Origin: Clostridiales bacterium CHKCI001
GTDB lineage: Bacteria > Bacillota > Clostridia > Lachnospirales > Lachnospiraceae
Direction of reading: 5' to 3'
Assembly (NCBI GenBank): GCA_900045905.1
Contig: FCNS01000040.1
Location: 1 to 64,000 of the forward strand
Length of the DNA stretch: 64,000 bases
In this document: in pieces, positions 33,471-43,781 of the stretch
How the letters are laid out: every line of letters begins with the position of its first letter
Numbering within the stretch: position 1 is the first letter of the stretch
Notes under the pieces: model-generated
Told to the model about the DNA's origin: nothing
What the model saw: the letters and a program-made list of their open reading frames with translations, nothing else
The model's database searches: none
Program-made: the position numbers and the translations under genes

Positions 33471-34715
33471 TTATTCTCTAATTTGTCCACTTCCATAGAT
33501 AATGTATTTCGTAGATGTTAATGCATTCAATCCCATAGGACCTCTTGCATGTAGTTTTTGTGTACTGATTCCAATTTCTGCTCCAAATCCAAACTCAAAT
33601 CCATCAGTAAAACGAGTAGAAGCGTTCACATAAACCGCCGCTGCATCAATTTCATTTAAGAATTTCTGAGCACGATCATAGCTTTTTGTAATAATTGCTT
33701 CCGAATGTTTTGTATTATATTTATTGATATGAGCAATCGCTTCATCAATGGAAAACACAGTTTTAATTGAAATAATATTATCTAGATATTCTGTTCCCCA
33801 ATCTTCTTCGGTAGCTAAATGAATTGCTGTCGCTGCTGCACATGCTGCTTCATCTCCTCTCATTTCTACCGATTTTGCAGAGAAACGTTCCGCTAATCGT
33901 TTAATAAACGTATTCGCAACTGCTTTATGCACAACTAACGACTCACATGCATTACAAACTCCAGTTCTCTGTGTCTTGGCATTATCCACAATATTTAATG
34001 CCATGTCCAAATCTGCAAATTCGTCTACATAAATATGGCAATTCCCCGTTCCAGTTTCAATAACAGGAACGGTACTATTTTCCACAACAGTACGAATCAG
34101 CCCCGCTCCGCCTCTTGGAATTAATACATCAATGTATCCATTCATTTTCATCATCATACGTGCGGTTTCTCTACTTGTATCTGTAATAAGCTGAATACTG
34201 TCACGGTTTCGTCCTACAGATTCTAATGCATCTTGAATTACATTTACAATTGCTGTATTGGAGTGAATTGCATCACTTCCGCCTCTTAAAATCACTGCAT
34301 TTCCAGTTTTAAAACAAAGCCCAAATGCATCGGCTGTTACATTTGGACGTGATTCATAAATAATACCAATTACTCCAATCGGCACTCTCTTTTGTCCAAT
34401 CATTAGACCGTTTGGACGAAGTTTCATAGAAGTTACTTCTCCAATTGGATCTTCCAAACTCACAATTTGATACAATCCTTCTGCCATCGCATGAATCCGC
34501 TGTTCTGTAAGGCGAAGACGATCTATGAGGGATTCTTTCATTCCATTCTCCACCGCCGCTGCAATATCCTTTTCATTTGCTTCTAAAATTAGATCCGCTT
34601 GAGCAATCAATGCATCGGCTGCCGCAGTCAGTCCTTGATTTTTTTCTGTAACTCCAAGTACATTTAACTCTGTAGCTGCTTTTTTGGCTTTCTCTCCTAT
34701 TTCAATTAAATTCAT
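33471..34715 (-). CDS. proA: ProA: glutamate-5-semialdehyde dehydrogenase
   Basis: 414 aa from ATG 34715, with GAGGAGG 7 nt upstream. NADPH-dependent reduction of glutamyl-5-phosphate in proline synthesis. Catalytic Cys lies in [37 protein letters not shown] and [22 protein letters not shown] are family motifs. A 4-bp ATGA overlap couples it to the 5-formyl-THF cyclo-ligase gene. proB is two genes upstream, so the proline pathway is interrupted by unrelated small genes. Confidence 0.96.
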   Translation of the reverse strand: MNLIEIGEKAKKAATELNVLGVTEKNQGLTAAADALIAQADLILEANEKDIAAAVENGMKESLIDRLRLTEQRIHAMAEGLYQIVSLEDPIGEVTSMKLRPNGLMIGQKRVPIGVIGIIYESRPNVTADAFGLCFKTGNAVILRGGSDAIHSNTAIVNVIQDALESVGRNRDSIQLITDTSRETARMMMKMNGYIDVLIPRGGAGLIRTVVENSTVPVIETGTGNCHIYVDEFADLDMALNIVDNAKTQRTGVCNACESLVVHKAVANTFIKRLAERFSAKSVEMRGDEAACAAATAIHLATEEDWGTEYLDNIISIKTVFSIDEAIAHINKYNTKHSEAIITKSYDRAQKFLNEIDAAAVYVNASTRFTDGFEFGFGAEIGISTQKLHARGPMGLNALTSTKYIIYGSGQIRE

Positions 34716-35263
34716 ATACAAGCCTCCTCTGTGATAATACAGTCTATTTTTTGATCCCATGGCTGTCTTGGAACATAGTCTATTACTTGGCATTCATATG
34801 CCAACGCGACAGACAGATAATTTGGATGAGTTTCCAAATAGCGATCATAAAATCCGCCCCCATATCCAATTCGATATCCTTCCTGGTCGAATACCGCTCC
34901 AGGAACCAATAGAACTGCGTCTTGTTCCTCTAACGGTATGCAATGCACTGCAGGTTCCAGAATTCCTTTTATGCCTGATTCTAAATCATCCATGGAATGA
35001 ATCTGATAAAAATTTATAATTTCACCACATACTTTTGGAACTGCAACATTCTTTCCATCTTTCCATGCTTGCTGAATCAGTTTTTTTGTATCTACTTCTG
35101 CACGATAAGACACATAGGTGTAGATAGAACGAGCTTGTGCATACCAATCTGTGTGCAAAATTCTTTCCAATATTTTTTGATCTTTTTCGAAACGATTTTC
35201 TAGTGTTCGACGCCTTAGAAGAAACTCCTTTCTGAGACGTCTTTTCTGCTCTTTAATTTCCAT
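34712..35263 (-). CDS. 5-formyltetrahydrofolate cyclo-ligase
   Basis: 183 aa from ATG 35263 (AAGGG 3 nt upstream); a longer frame would start inside the DUF896 gene. Family motifs: [14 protein letters not shown] at the N-terminus, [29 protein letters not shown] carrying the GYGGGYYDR-type signature in two blocks. Converts 5-formyl-THF to 5,10-methenyl-THF, clearing an inhibitory folate. Embedded between proB and proA. Confidence 0.93.
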   Translation of the reverse strand: MEIKEQKRRLRKEFLLRRRTLENRFEKDQKILERILHTDWYAQARSIYTYVSYRAEVDTKKLIQQAWKDGKNVAVPKVCGEIINFYQIHSMDDLESGIKGILEPAVHCIPLEEQDAVLLVPGAVFDQEGYRIGYGGGFYDRYLETHPNYLSVALAYECQVIDYVPRQPWDQKIDCIITEEACI

Positions 35264-35492
35264 TTGCCCTTCTCTGCGCCATCCGCTCCTCATGACGTTT
35301 TTTCACATCAATAATGGTACCATCTTCTTCCTGAATTTGAATGGATTCCAAAGAACCTCTTAAATTTCTTCGTATTGCTTCAAGATAGGCATGACGCAGC
35401 TTGGATTGTTCTAGCGCCTCTTCTGGAGTTAATGTCCCAGCTTTTTGTTTTTTATATAATTCATTAATTCTGGCAATATCCTTTTGATTCAT
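35253..35492 (-). CDS. DUF896 family protein (YnzC-like)
   Basis: 79 aa, charged and helical. Start MNQKDIARINELYKKQKAGTL, then EQSKLRHAYLEAIRRNLRGS, typical of DUF896. B. subtilis relatives include YnzC, encoded near lexA; no clear function. The C-terminus [16 protein letters not shown] is very basic. It overlaps the downstream cyclo-ligase gene by 11 bp. Confidence 0.9.
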   Translation of the reverse strand: MNQKDIARINELYKKQKAGTLTPEEALEQSKLRHAYLEAIRRNLRGSLESIQIQEEDGTIIDVKKRHEERMAQRRANGN

Positions 35493-35572
35493 AGCTTCTT
35501 CCTTTCCATGTCAAAAATTAACCTATTAATAAGCATCAAACATATGATTTTTTGTCCCTGATATCCTATTAT

Positions 35573-36409
35573 TTATTCAATATAATTTAATAAATCAAAG
35601 TTTTTCTTTCTATGTGCAACAAATAGTGTGCCAACCTCTTTTCCATCTATAATATCCAAAATGTTTCTTACATTGGACCCATTGGCAATCACCATATCAA
35701 TTCCTGCTTCCACTGCAATTTTAGCAGCATCTAACTTTGCAGTCATTCCTCCTGTTCCCAATTCACTTTTGGATGTACTTTTTCCCATATTTTTATACTG
35801 TTCTGTTAGCTCCCAAACAATTGGAATCAGAGATGCGTCTGGATTTCTAGATGGATCATCGGTATACATTCCATCAATATCAGAAAGTAAAATCAATAAA
35901 TCCGCGTTTGTCAATGCTGCTACATAGGCAGAAAGATGATCATTATCTCCAAATTCAATTTCATAAGTAGCAACTGTATCGTTTTCATTTACAATTGGAA
36001 TCGCGCCCATATTAAGCAGCTCTTCAAAGGTATTTCTCGCATTGAAACGATTTAAATTATTTTTTACTGTATTTTTTGTCATCAAAATTTGAGCTGCTAC
36101 TTGGCTGTATTCTGCAAATAATCGCTGGTACGTCATCATAAGGCGTGCTTGGCCAATTGCTGCAAGTGCCTGTTTTTCTGATGTTGTAGTCGGACGAGTT
36201 TTCATATGCATTGCCATTTTTCCTACTGCAATCGCACCAGAAGAAACTAAAATGACATCTTTTCCCATCCCTCTTAAATCACAAAGCACCCTTGTCAATT
36301 GTTCCATTTTTTGATAATCGACTTCTCCTGTCATTACATGTGTCAGTGAAGAAGATCCGATTTTAATTACTACTCTTTTTTTATCTTTTAATTGTTCTCG
36401 TATCTCCAT
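35573..36409 (-). CDS. proB: ProB: glutamate 5-kinase, short form without PUA domain
   Basis: 278 aa from ATG 36409; the frame extends upstream without a ribosome site. Amino-acid kinase fold: RVVIKIGSSSLTH, DVILVSSGAIAVGKMAM, EFGDNDHLSAYVAALTNADLLILLSD in two blocks, and GTGGMTAKLDAAKIA. Phosphorylates glutamate in proline synthesis. E. coli ProB has an additional C-terminal PUA domain (367 aa in total); this protein stops after the kinase domain, as in some other Clostridia. Confidence 0.94.
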   Translation of the reverse strand: MEIREQLKDKKRVVIKIGSSSLTHVMTGEVDYQKMEQLTRVLCDLRGMGKDVILVSSGAIAVGKMAMHMKTRPTTTSEKQALAAIGQARLMMTYQRLFAEYSQVAAQILMTKNTVKNNLNRFNARNTFEELLNMGAIPIVNENDTVATYEIEFGDNDHLSAYVAALTNADLLILLSDIDGMYTDDPSRNPDASLIPIVWELTEQYKNMGKSTSKSELGTGGMTAKLDAAKIAVEAGIDMVIANGSNVRNILDIIDGKEVGTLFVAHRKKNFDLLNYIE

Positions 36410-36436
36410 TTTTCCCTCCAACGCTGTATCACTCCC

Positions 36437-36464
36437 AGCATAATGCCCTGACACAATCGGTCAA
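36437..36464 (-). promoter_or_regulatory. Candidate proB promoter
   Basis: Minus strand TTGACC (36459-36464), 16 bp, TATGCT (36437-36442), just before the proB start. It would make proB-DUF896-cyclo-ligase-proA-rlmH a separate transcript. Confidence 0.5.
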
Positions 36465-36493
36465 AGACTGTTTCCTATTTTACAATATTTTCT

Positions 36494-38098
36494 TCATATA
36501 GTAAAGAGGGAGTTTGGAAGGTATTTTTGTGCTATTTTTTCTGCCATACGCAGCCCATCCATTGCTGCTGATGTAATTCCTCCTGCATATCCAGCTCCTT
36601 CTCCACACGGATATAATCCTTTTATATTGGCTTCTCCATTCTCATCTCTTGGAATCCGAACTGGAGAAGAAGTTCGACTTTCCACCCCCGATAAAACGGC
36701 ATCCTGACGATTAAACCCATGAATCATTGTTCCAAATGCCTCAATTCCTTCTATAAGAGAATCATTTAATTGTTCTGGCAGCAATTCTCTTAAATTTGCC
36801 ATGGAATAGTCTCCCTTCATCGATGGCTTTACTTGTCCAAATGCTTTACTGCAACGATTTTCTTTAAAGTCTCCATAAAGCTGCACTGGAATTTTTCCAC
36901 TTCCAAGCTTATATGCTTTTTCTTCTAATTCTCTTTGAAATGCAATACCTCCAAGCGGCGTTTGATCTGGAAAATCTTCTGGAGTAACGGTAACAATTAA
37001 TGCTGCATTTGCATTTTGGGTATCACGAGCTGCATTACTCATTCCGTTAATTGCCAACCGCCCCCTTTCTGATGAAGCATTGACAACATAGCCTCCAGGA
37101 CACATACAAAACGAATAGACTCCCCTTCCATTGCTTGTCTTTTTCGTCACTTTATACGGTGCTGCTCCGAGTTCCTTTTGTTCCTCTACCCCATACTGTG
37201 ATTTTGTAATCATTTTCTGTGGATGTTCCATTCGCAGCCCAACCGCGAATGCTTTACTCTGCATTTCAATTCCAATTTTATTTAAATGATAAAACGTATC
37301 TCTCGCACTATGTCCAATCGCAAGCACAACTGCCTCACAAGGAATAATTTCTTTTTCATTGACAGTAACCGAACAAATCGCTCCATTTCGAATTTCAAAA
37401 TCGGTTACTTGACTTTCAAACCGAATGGTTCCTCCCCATTTTAAAATCTGTTCTCTCATATTTTTTACAACTATGCGAAGTACATCGGTTCCAATATGAG
37501 GCTTGCTATCGTATCGTATTTCCTCCGGAGCTCCTGATTTTACAAAAATTTCCAGCACCTCTCGGTTTCGGAAATTTGTATCCTTTACTAAAGTGTTCAA
37601 CTTTCCATCAGAAAACGTCCCTGCTCCTCCTTCTCCAAATTGAACATTGGATTGTAAATTGAGTTCTCCTGTTTTCCAAAAATGTTCCACTTGTTCTGTC
37701 CGTCGCTCCACCTGGGAACCACGCTCTAAAAGTAATGGTGCATATCCGTGTTTTGCCAACATCCATGCACAAAACATTCCTGCTGGTCCACTTCCAATAA
37801 TAACTGGACGGTATTTTAAGTTCTCTTCTCCTGATTTTGGAAATTGGTATTGTTCGATTGGTGCAATATAAACTTTATTATTTCGGCAATTTGCTACAAT
37901 TTGTCTTTCTTTTTTTACTTTTACATCTACAATGTAAGAGTAAAATAGTTGTGGTTTTTTTCTCGCATCAATCGATCGTCTGCGAATTTTTATTGGTCCA
38001 ATTGTAGCAATTGGAACCCGAAGTAATTTTGCAATTTTCTTTTCCATTTCCTGCTTTGTATGAGAAATAGGAAGTTTCATATCCATAATCCGAATCAT
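36494..38098 (-). CDS. FAD-dependent oxidoreductase (COG2509-type)
   Basis: 534 aa from ATG 38098, which overlaps the upstream flavoprotein stop by 4 bp (ATGA). A roughly 90-residue N-terminal domain rich in basic residues (PIKIRRRSIDARKKPQLFYS) precedes the dinucleotide-binding motif VIIGSGPAGMFCAWML, then QFGEGGAGTFSDGKLNTL and the C-terminal GLYPCGEGAGYAGGITSAA. Uncharacterised family of FAD dehydrogenases conserved in Clostridia. Substrate unknown. The next gene upstream is a second flavoprotein. Confidence 0.9.
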   Translation of the reverse strand: MIRIMDMKLPISHTKQEMEKKIAKLLRVPIATIGPIKIRRRSIDARKKPQLFYSYIVDVKVKKERQIVANCRNNKVYIAPIEQYQFPKSGEENLKYRPVIIGSGPAGMFCAWMLAKHGYAPLLLERGSQVERRTEQVEHFWKTGELNLQSNVQFGEGGAGTFSDGKLNTLVKDTNFRNREVLEIFVKSGAPEEIRYDSKPHIGTDVLRIVVKNMREQILKWGGTIRFESQVTDFEIRNGAICSVTVNEKEIIPCEAVVLAIGHSARDTFYHLNKIGIEMQSKAFAVGLRMEHPQKMITKSQYGVEEQKELGAAPYKVTKKTSNGRGVYSFCMCPGGYVVNASSERGRLAINGMSNAARDTQNANAALIVTVTPEDFPDQTPLGGIAFQRELEEKAYKLGSGKIPVQLYGDFKENRCSKAFGQVKPSMKGDYSMANLRELLPEQLNDSLIEGIEAFGTMIHGFNRQDAVLSGVESRTSSPVRIPRDENGEANIKGLYPCGEGAGYAGGITSAAMDGLRMAEKIAQKYLPNSLFTI

Positions 38099-39321
38099 AC
38101 TTTTTCTCCTCCTGCCGCATATCCAGCAATTGCTCCTGTTGACCATGCCCATTGAAGATTATAACCACCACACATCCCATCTACATCTAGTATTTCTCCT
38201 GCTGCATACAGTCCTTTTATAAGTTTAGACTCCATTGTGTGTGGATTAAATTGGCTTAAATCTGCCCCACCTGCGCATACCTGTGCCTGCTCAAAGGAGT
38301 TGACTGCCGTAACAGGAAGGGTCAATTGTTTTAATGTCCATGACAATTGTGTTTTTTCTTTTGTCGATAATTTTTTCCAAAAACTTTTCGCTGAAAGATT
38401 TGCCTGTTTTAATAAAATTGGGATTAATTTTTTCGGAAAAAGTCCGATCATTCCCTCTTCCAACGTTTTATCCATTCTCATTTTATACCGGGATTCTAAA
38501 AATTTTCCTACTTCCCAAATCTCTTGATCGGGAAGAAAATCCAATTGTATTGTTACGGGCAATCGTTTTTCCAGTGCCTTTGCTGCATATCGGCTGATTT
38601 GAAATACTGGAATCCCTGACACCCCATAATCCGTAAGCTGTAATTCTCCTTGATCGGATGCCACAAAGTTTCCTTTTACAAAAACGGATACTTTTCCATC
38701 TACTCGAATTCCAGCCCACTGTTTTAGAAATGTTTCCTTGCATCGAATTTGAACAAGTGCTGGAACTGGCGGAATGATCCGATGCCCAAACGCACGAAGC
38801 AATTCATAGCCACTCCCATCACTTCCCTGCTTTGCAGCAGCTTTCGAACCTGCTGTGATAATTACTTTCTCTGCTTCCAATCTCGCACTGCCTGCCTCAA
38901 CTATAAAATTCTTGTTCTTTATGATCTTGTTCACGTGCGCTCCTAAAACCACATTGACGTTCTGATGTTCCAATTCCATATGAAGGACATCAAGAACTGC
39001 CGATGCCTGACCCGATGCTGGGTAACAATAGCCTAAACGACTTTTAAATACGATTCCCAATTGCTCAAAAAATTGTTTTGTCTGTGTATAAGAAAACTGC
39101 TCCAGCACTTCTGACACAAATGACGGACAATCACTTCGAAAAAAACTAGAATCCATCCGTTCATTTGTTAAATTGCAGCGTCCATTTCCTGTTACAAGTA
39201 TCTTCTTTCCAACCTTATCATTATGTTCTACAATCGATACCTCTGCTTTTTTTCTAGCTGCAAAAATGGCAGCTACAATGCCTGCTGCACCGCCTCCAAC
39301 AATGATAACTCTATTTTTCAC
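38095..39321 (-). CDS. NAD(P)/FAD-dependent oxidoreductase (HI0933/BaiN-like family)
   Basis: 408 aa. N-terminal FAD motif VIIVGGGAAGIVAAIFAARK, the characteristic VTGNGRCNLTNERM, and a C-terminal FAD-contact motif AAGEILDVDGMCGGYNLQWAWSTG in two blocks. Members are annotated as aminoacetone oxidases or flavoproteins of unknown substrate; some clostridial relatives (BaiN) act on bile acids, but that cannot be inferred here. Coupled to the next flavoprotein by a 4-bp overlap. Confidence 0.9.
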   Translation of the reverse strand: MKNRVIIVGGGAAGIVAAIFAARKKAEVSIVEHNDKVGKKILVTGNGRCNLTNERMDSSFFRSDCPSFVSEVLEQFSYTQTKQFFEQLGIVFKSRLGYCYPASGQASAVLDVLHMELEHQNVNVVLGAHVNKIIKNKNFIVEAGSARLEAEKVIITAGSKAAAKQGSDGSGYELLRAFGHRIIPPVPALVQIRCKETFLKQWAGIRVDGKVSVFVKGNFVASDQGELQLTDYGVSGIPVFQISRYAAKALEKRLPVTIQLDFLPDQEIWEVGKFLESRYKMRMDKTLEEGMIGLFPKKLIPILLKQANLSAKSFWKKLSTKEKTQLSWTLKQLTLPVTAVNSFEQAQVCAGGADLSQFNPHTMESKLIKGLYAAGEILDVDGMCGGYNLQWAWSTGAIAGYAAGGEKV

Positions 39322-39349
39322 CTTTTATTCTCTCTTTTTTCTTTCTATT

Positions 39350-41020
39350 TTATTTTGGCAATAGATGTAATTTCTTCGCTATTACAACTAGCTTACGTCC
39401 CATTGGCAAAGTTCTCAATTCTGCCTCATTTACACTGCGGAATAACACGGTACAAATAAAATAAACAATTACTGAAACAAGAATCGAAGCTATAACACAA
39501 ATAAACAGTGAAAGAAAACTTTGGGCTCCTCCTAGTAATTTAGCCAAACTATTATAAGTAAAGAAACAGAAAATTCCCATTACAACTGCGGATAATAATG
39601 GAAGTATGTACAATCTCAGAATATTTTGCTGATAACCCAAATATTTTGTAATAGCAAAACAATTTAATGTTGACATACAGATTCCAAATCCCACATAAGC
39701 CACAATCACTCCATAAATTCCGATATCCATTTTCCATGTTACCAAATAGAATAAAATAATATGAACTCCAAGTGCAATTGCTGCATTTTTAACTGGAACG
39801 GTCATCTTATTAATTCCCTGTAAAATACCATTGGTCACTGTTGCAAGTGAGAAGAATAATACTGCAACACTTCCTACCATTAAATATAACGATGCAGAAC
39901 TTGTATCATTACGGAATAACAAATGAATCACTGGGTCAGCTAAGACCATTAATCCAACCATAGATGGAATTGCAATATAAAGTACCACTTGTAATGTTGT
40001 CTTTGTCTTTACAATAATTGTTTTCCTGTCTTTTCTTGCATAGGCTTCTGAAATAGAAGGAACTGCTGCAGATGCCATTGCAGATGCAAACGCAACAGGC
40101 ACATGAATCAGCAGTAAATATTTTGCACTATAAGCTCCCCATATTTCATTATACTGCTTCGTGTCTTGCATATAATAACTAAACAGACTGGCATCAACTA
40201 AATCAATTAAATTATAGACAGCTGTACTTAAAATAACTGGTATGGCCGTCGCAACAATAATTTTAAAAAATGTCCAACATGTTTCTGTACTTTCTGTGCG
40301 GTCTCTTCTTACTTTCTTTTTTAATACTCCATGATAGGCTTGAAATAAAATAAGGAAAAAAATCAACGCAATCAGTGCTCCGACGCCTGTACCAATCGTA
40401 CCACCAGCAGCGCCCCATGCATATTTATATTCTGTGGTTTGCTTCAGTTCATCTACTTTTGAACCATAAGAAAACAACAATGCTGCTGCTCCTACTGATA
40501 CAATTGCATTAATTACTTGTTCGATTACTTGTGAAAATGCAGTCGGAATCATCGTATGAAGTCCTTGGAAAAAGCCACGAAATGTCCCAAGGAATCCCAT
40601 AATCAATATTGTTGGTGCCAGAAAACGAAGTGCAATGGATGCCAGTTCATTTTTCATAAATGTGGACGTGAAAAATTCTGCTCCAAATCCTACAAGTAAA
40701 GAGAAAATACCTCCTGAAATTGCTGAGAATATTAATGCGCTTTTCAAAATCTTTTCTACATTTTTCCATTTTCCTACTGCCGAGTGGACAGAAACTAGTT
40801 TCGATACCGCCAATGGTAAACTATATGACGATAATAAGAGCATCATAGAATAAATGGTATATGCATTGGAATAATATCCATTTCCACTGTCATGAATAAT
40901 ATTTGTCATTGGAACACGATAGACAACCCCAATTAAACGCACTAAAATAGATGCTATCGCTAAAATGCTTCCTTGGACAACAAAATTTCTCCCTGTATTG
41001 TTCTTTTTATTTTTATCCAT
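39350..41020 (-). CDS. SpoVB-like polysaccharide/lipid flippase (MVF/MOP superfamily)
   Basis: 556 aa with about 14 membrane spans. N-terminal NFVVQGSILAIASILVRLIG and GVVYRVPMTNII are typical of the SpoVB/PST family; FLGTFRGFFQGLHTMIPTAFSQVIEQ in mid-sequence is a conserved loop. SpoVB acts in spore cortex synthesis in Bacillus, and relatives flip lipid-linked oligosaccharides. Given the sporulating background this may be a spore or envelope flippase; the exact orthology is uncertain. Confidence 0.87.
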   Translation of the reverse strand: MDKNKKNNTGRNFVVQGSILAIASILVRLIGVVYRVPMTNIIHDSGNGYYSNAYTIYSMMLLLSSYSLPLAVSKLVSVHSAVGKWKNVEKILKSALIFSAISGGIFSLLVGFGAEFFTSTFMKNELASIALRFLAPTILIMGFLGTFRGFFQGLHTMIPTAFSQVIEQVINAIVSVGAAALLFSYGSKVDELKQTTEYKYAWGAAGGTIGTGVGALIALIFFLILFQAYHGVLKKKVRRDRTESTETCWTFFKIIVATAIPVILSTAVYNLIDLVDASLFSYYMQDTKQYNEIWGAYSAKYLLLIHVPVAFASAMASAAVPSISEAYARKDRKTIIVKTKTTLQVVLYIAIPSMVGLMVLADPVIHLLFRNDTSSASLYLMVGSVAVLFFSLATVTNGILQGINKMTVPVKNAAIALGVHIILFYLVTWKMDIGIYGVIVAYVGFGICMSTLNCFAITKYLGYQQNILRLYILPLLSAVVMGIFCFFTYNSLAKLLGGAQSFLSLFICVIASILVSVIVYFICTVLFRSVNEAELRTLPMGRKLVVIAKKLHLLPK

Positions 41021-41034
41021 ATTAATAACCTCTT

Positions 41035-41541
41035 TTATCTTGTAATTCCCATATTAGCCAGAAGTTCCGATTGTTTCTTTTCCATTACAATCCGTTCCTT
41101 TTCTTCCATATGATCATACCCCATTAAATGGAACATACTGTGTGCAACAAGAAAAGCAAGTTCACGTTGGATACTATGGCCATAACTTTCCGCTTGTTCA
41201 TATACCTTATCGACAGATATAATAATATCTCCTAACATTAATTCTCCTGTCTCCAAGTTAAAATAATCTTCTGCGTAATCTTCAATTCCATCAAAATTTC
41301 CTGGAGTCTGATAATCCAAAAGAGGAAAAGAAAGAACATCGGTTGGTCTATCAATAGAACGATACTCTTTATTAATTTCATGGATCTGCTCATCATTTGT
41401 AAGAATCACATTTACCTCTACCTCATATGGACATTGTTCTTTTTCCAGTGCCATAGCTACAACAGAACGAATCAGTTGCTCATAATCGAAATCCAATTGT
41501 TGTTTTGCTTCATATTCAATATTAAATGTCATAAACTTCAT
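41035..41541 (-). CDS. ybeY: YbeY: endoribonuclease / rRNA maturation factor
   Basis: 168 aa. Zinc-binding motif AHSMFHLMGYDHMEEKE, corresponding to the canonical HGxLHLxGYDH with Gly-to-Ser and Leu-to-Phe changes; the three His ligands are kept. ILTNDEQIHEINKEYRSIDRPTDVLSFP is the other signature, seen in two blocks. Involved in 16S rRNA 3'-end maturation and ribosome quality control. Follows phoH by about 8 bp, the universal phoH-ybeY order. Confidence 0.95.
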   Translation of the reverse strand: MKFMTFNIEYEAKQQLDFDYEQLIRSVVAMALEKEQCPYEVEVNVILTNDEQIHEINKEYRSIDRPTDVLSFPLLDYQTPGNFDGIEDYAEDYFNLETGELMLGDIIISVDKVYEQAESYGHSIQRELAFLVAHSMFHLMGYDHMEEKERIVMEKKQSELLANMGITR

Positions 41542-41549
41542 TCTTCCTT

Positions 41550-42560
41550 TTATTTGTTTCTCGTCTGAAACGTAGCTTTTGTTTTATAAATTGCCCTCTT
41601 TTTTTCTTTTTTTTCATACTCATCATATGCCTGTACAATTTTTTGAACAAGCGGATGGCGTACTACATCTTTATGATCTAAGTGTATAAAACCAATATCT
41701 TCTACATCTTTTAATACTTTCAGTGCAACATCCAATCCAGAAGTCTGTCCTACTGGTAGATCCTTTTGTGTCATATCTCCTGTTATTACTACTTTTGATC
41801 CAAAACCAATACGTGTTAAAAACATCTTCATCTGTGCAGGTGTTGTATTCTGCGCCTCATCTAGTATGATATATGCATTATCTAATGTACGCCCTCTCAT
41901 ATATGCAAGCGGAGCAACCTCAATTAACCCTTTCTCTGAGTTATGAATAAAACTTTCTGGCCCCATAATCTGATATAATGCATCATACAATGGTCTCAAA
42001 TAAGGATCAATTTTACTCTGTAAATCTCCTGGCAAAAAGCCAAGTTTTTCTCCCGCTTCAATTGCAGGACGTGTTAAAATAATTCTTCCAACTTCTCCAT
42101 CTTTGAATGCCTGAATTGCCATCGCCATTGCTAAATAAGTCTTTCCTGTTCCAGCAGGACCAACGCCAAACACAATCATTTTTTCCCGAATCTGATCCAC
42201 ATATTGTTTTTGTCCTAATGTTTTAGGTTTCACTGGCTTTCCATTCACCGTTCGACATATAATATCTTTATCAATTTCTAAAATCTGATCTTCTTGATCA
42301 GAGAAAGCCAGTGAAAGGGCATAGTCTACATTTTGTTCCATAATCAGATTTCCTCGTTTGGATAATTCAATTAAATTATTAAATACAGACTTTGCCTTAT
42401 TTACTGCGCCTTGTGGTCCAATGATTTTCAATTCACCATCTCTAGCAATCATGGTTACTCGCAACGTACGTTCAATTTTTTTAACAAACACATCAAACTG
42501 ACCAAATACATTTCTTTGATGATCAGCTGGAACATCTATTATTGTTTCAATGATACTCAT
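41550..42560 (-). CDS. phoH: PhoH family ATPase (PhoL-like)
   Basis: 336 aa. An N-terminal KH-like region is followed by the PhoH ATPase with Walker A GPAGTGKTYLAMAMA and Walker B AYIILDEAQNTTPAQMKMFL, then ITGDMTQKDLP. A predicted RNA-associated ATPase usually encoded with ybeY. It overlaps the yqfD 3' end by 14 bp, so yqfC-yqfD-phoH-ybeY is one translationally coupled cluster, as in B. subtilis. Confidence 0.94.
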   Translation of the reverse strand: MSIIETIIDVPADHQRNVFGQFDVFVKKIERTLRVTMIARDGELKIIGPQGAVNKAKSVFNNLIELSKRGNLIMEQNVDYALSLAFSDQEDQILEIDKDIICRTVNGKPVKPKTLGQKQYVDQIREKMIVFGVGPAGTGKTYLAMAMAIQAFKDGEVGRIILTRPAIEAGEKLGFLPGDLQSKIDPYLRPLYDALYQIMGPESFIHNSEKGLIEVAPLAYMRGRTLDNAYIILDEAQNTTPAQMKMFLTRIGFGSKVVITGDMTQKDLPVGQTSGLDVALKVLKDVEDIGFIHLDHKDVVRHPLVQKIVQAYDEYEKKEKKRAIYKTKATFQTRNK

Positions 42561-43770
42561 TTGCTTTCATCGTCTCCTCTACTTGCTGCTCCTGGGAAAG
42601 CTTTCCTGCCTTTTCATGTACAACAATCGTTCCATTAGCAGTACAGCCATTAACATCCCATTTTATTGTAACATTATTTTGAATAATTTCTACCCCTAAT
42701 TTCTTTAAATTTTTAAAATAATATTGTAGATTTCTTTCACATAACTGCTTTGCCTCTGTTTCTGTATAAGATTTCTCCGTTTCTTCATATATTCTTTCCT
42801 GACAGCTTCCATAGTAAACTGGAATATAAAAATTAGAAAATAAATGACACTGATTCTTGGTTGTAATAATCTCTGTATTTTCTTTTTTTTCTACTGGAAA
42901 AATCTGAAAGCGATAGTCAAAGAACTGGATAAAATAATGCTTTCTCTCCTTTATATAATTTCTTTCTATGTATGTAGCAGGTATATAATCATTATATTCA
43001 TATGTTCTTTCTAATATAATATCCGCATCCGCCTGAACACGGTGTTGAGCCATGACACCTCCACTATCGTCTAGTATTTCCAATGTCCCTGCAACAAGTA
43101 CATCTCCAACACTCACAGTATCTCCCTTATGTACCATTGGAGTTCCTTTTCTTGTAATAACCGATACAACTACTCCATCCTTATCTGCAATTAAATCTCC
43201 CTCTTCATAGTTTTTCTCTTCAATTTCCAGTATTCCTGTATTTTCCTTTATTTTTACAACTAATCTCGTTCCATCAATTCGAGCTGAAACCCAATTAATA
43301 TCTTCATATTCATTTCGAATTGCTTTTTCTAAATCCTCACATACAACGTTATGAACTTTCATTCCTTGCACATATCCTTGAGAATGCAGAAACGTCATCA
43401 ATACGTCATCTGTATATTTTTGATTCCCTTCAAACTGAATGTCCCATATGAATAAAGACATTACATACAAAACAATGACAAATAACGCACAACTAATATA
43501 AGTAACTTTTCTATGACGATTGCGGTATAAAAAAAAGGGAAAACCACATTTTTTTAGTATAAAAAGACGTGTATGGGATTTATGTGCAATTGGCCGAATT
43601 CTTTGAAAATCTTTTAAATCCATCTGGCACTCATAATATCCGTCCCGATAGACTAAATCTTGCAATATAATTTGATGATTTCTACAAAGATTTAAAAATC
43701 GCTCTGGCGAATGACTTACAATCCGAGCCCTTACAAAACCTCTATAATACTGAAGAATCTTTGTAATCAT
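42547..43770 (-). CDS. yqfD: YqfD: sporulation protein
   Basis: 407 aa. A basic N-terminal region (FVRARIVSHSPERFLNLCRN), one membrane span near residues 92-110 (YISCALFVIVLYVMSLFIW), then a large extracytoplasmic domain with EGNQKYTDDVLMTFLHSQGY (POTRA-like) and LVVKIKENTG. Family YqfD is conserved among endospore formers; loss in B. subtilis affects sporulation. Sits between yqfC and phoH. Confidence 0.92.
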   Translation of the reverse strand: MITKILQYYRGFVRARIVSHSPERFLNLCRNHQIILQDLVYRDGYYECQMDLKDFQRIRPIAHKSHTRLFILKKCGFPFFLYRNRHRKVTYISCALFVIVLYVMSLFIWDIQFEGNQKYTDDVLMTFLHSQGYVQGMKVHNVVCEDLEKAIRNEYEDINWVSARIDGTRLVVKIKENTGILEIEEKNYEEGDLIADKDGVVVSVITRKGTPMVHKGDTVSVGDVLVAGTLEILDDSGGVMAQHRVQADADIILERTYEYNDYIPATYIERNYIKERKHYFIQFFDYRFQIFPVEKKENTEIITTKNQCHLFSNFYIPVYYGSCQERIYEETEKSYTETEAKQLCERNLQYYFKNLKKLGVEIIQNNVTIKWDVNGCTANGTIVVHEKAGKLSQEQQVEETMKANEYH

Positions 43771-43781
43771 ATCTCAACCCC

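Noticed and set aside
41062-41160. YbeY with a damaged active site (Ser for Gly, Phe for Leu in the motif)
   Set aside because: The three zinc-binding His residues and GYDH are intact; the changes are in variable positions.
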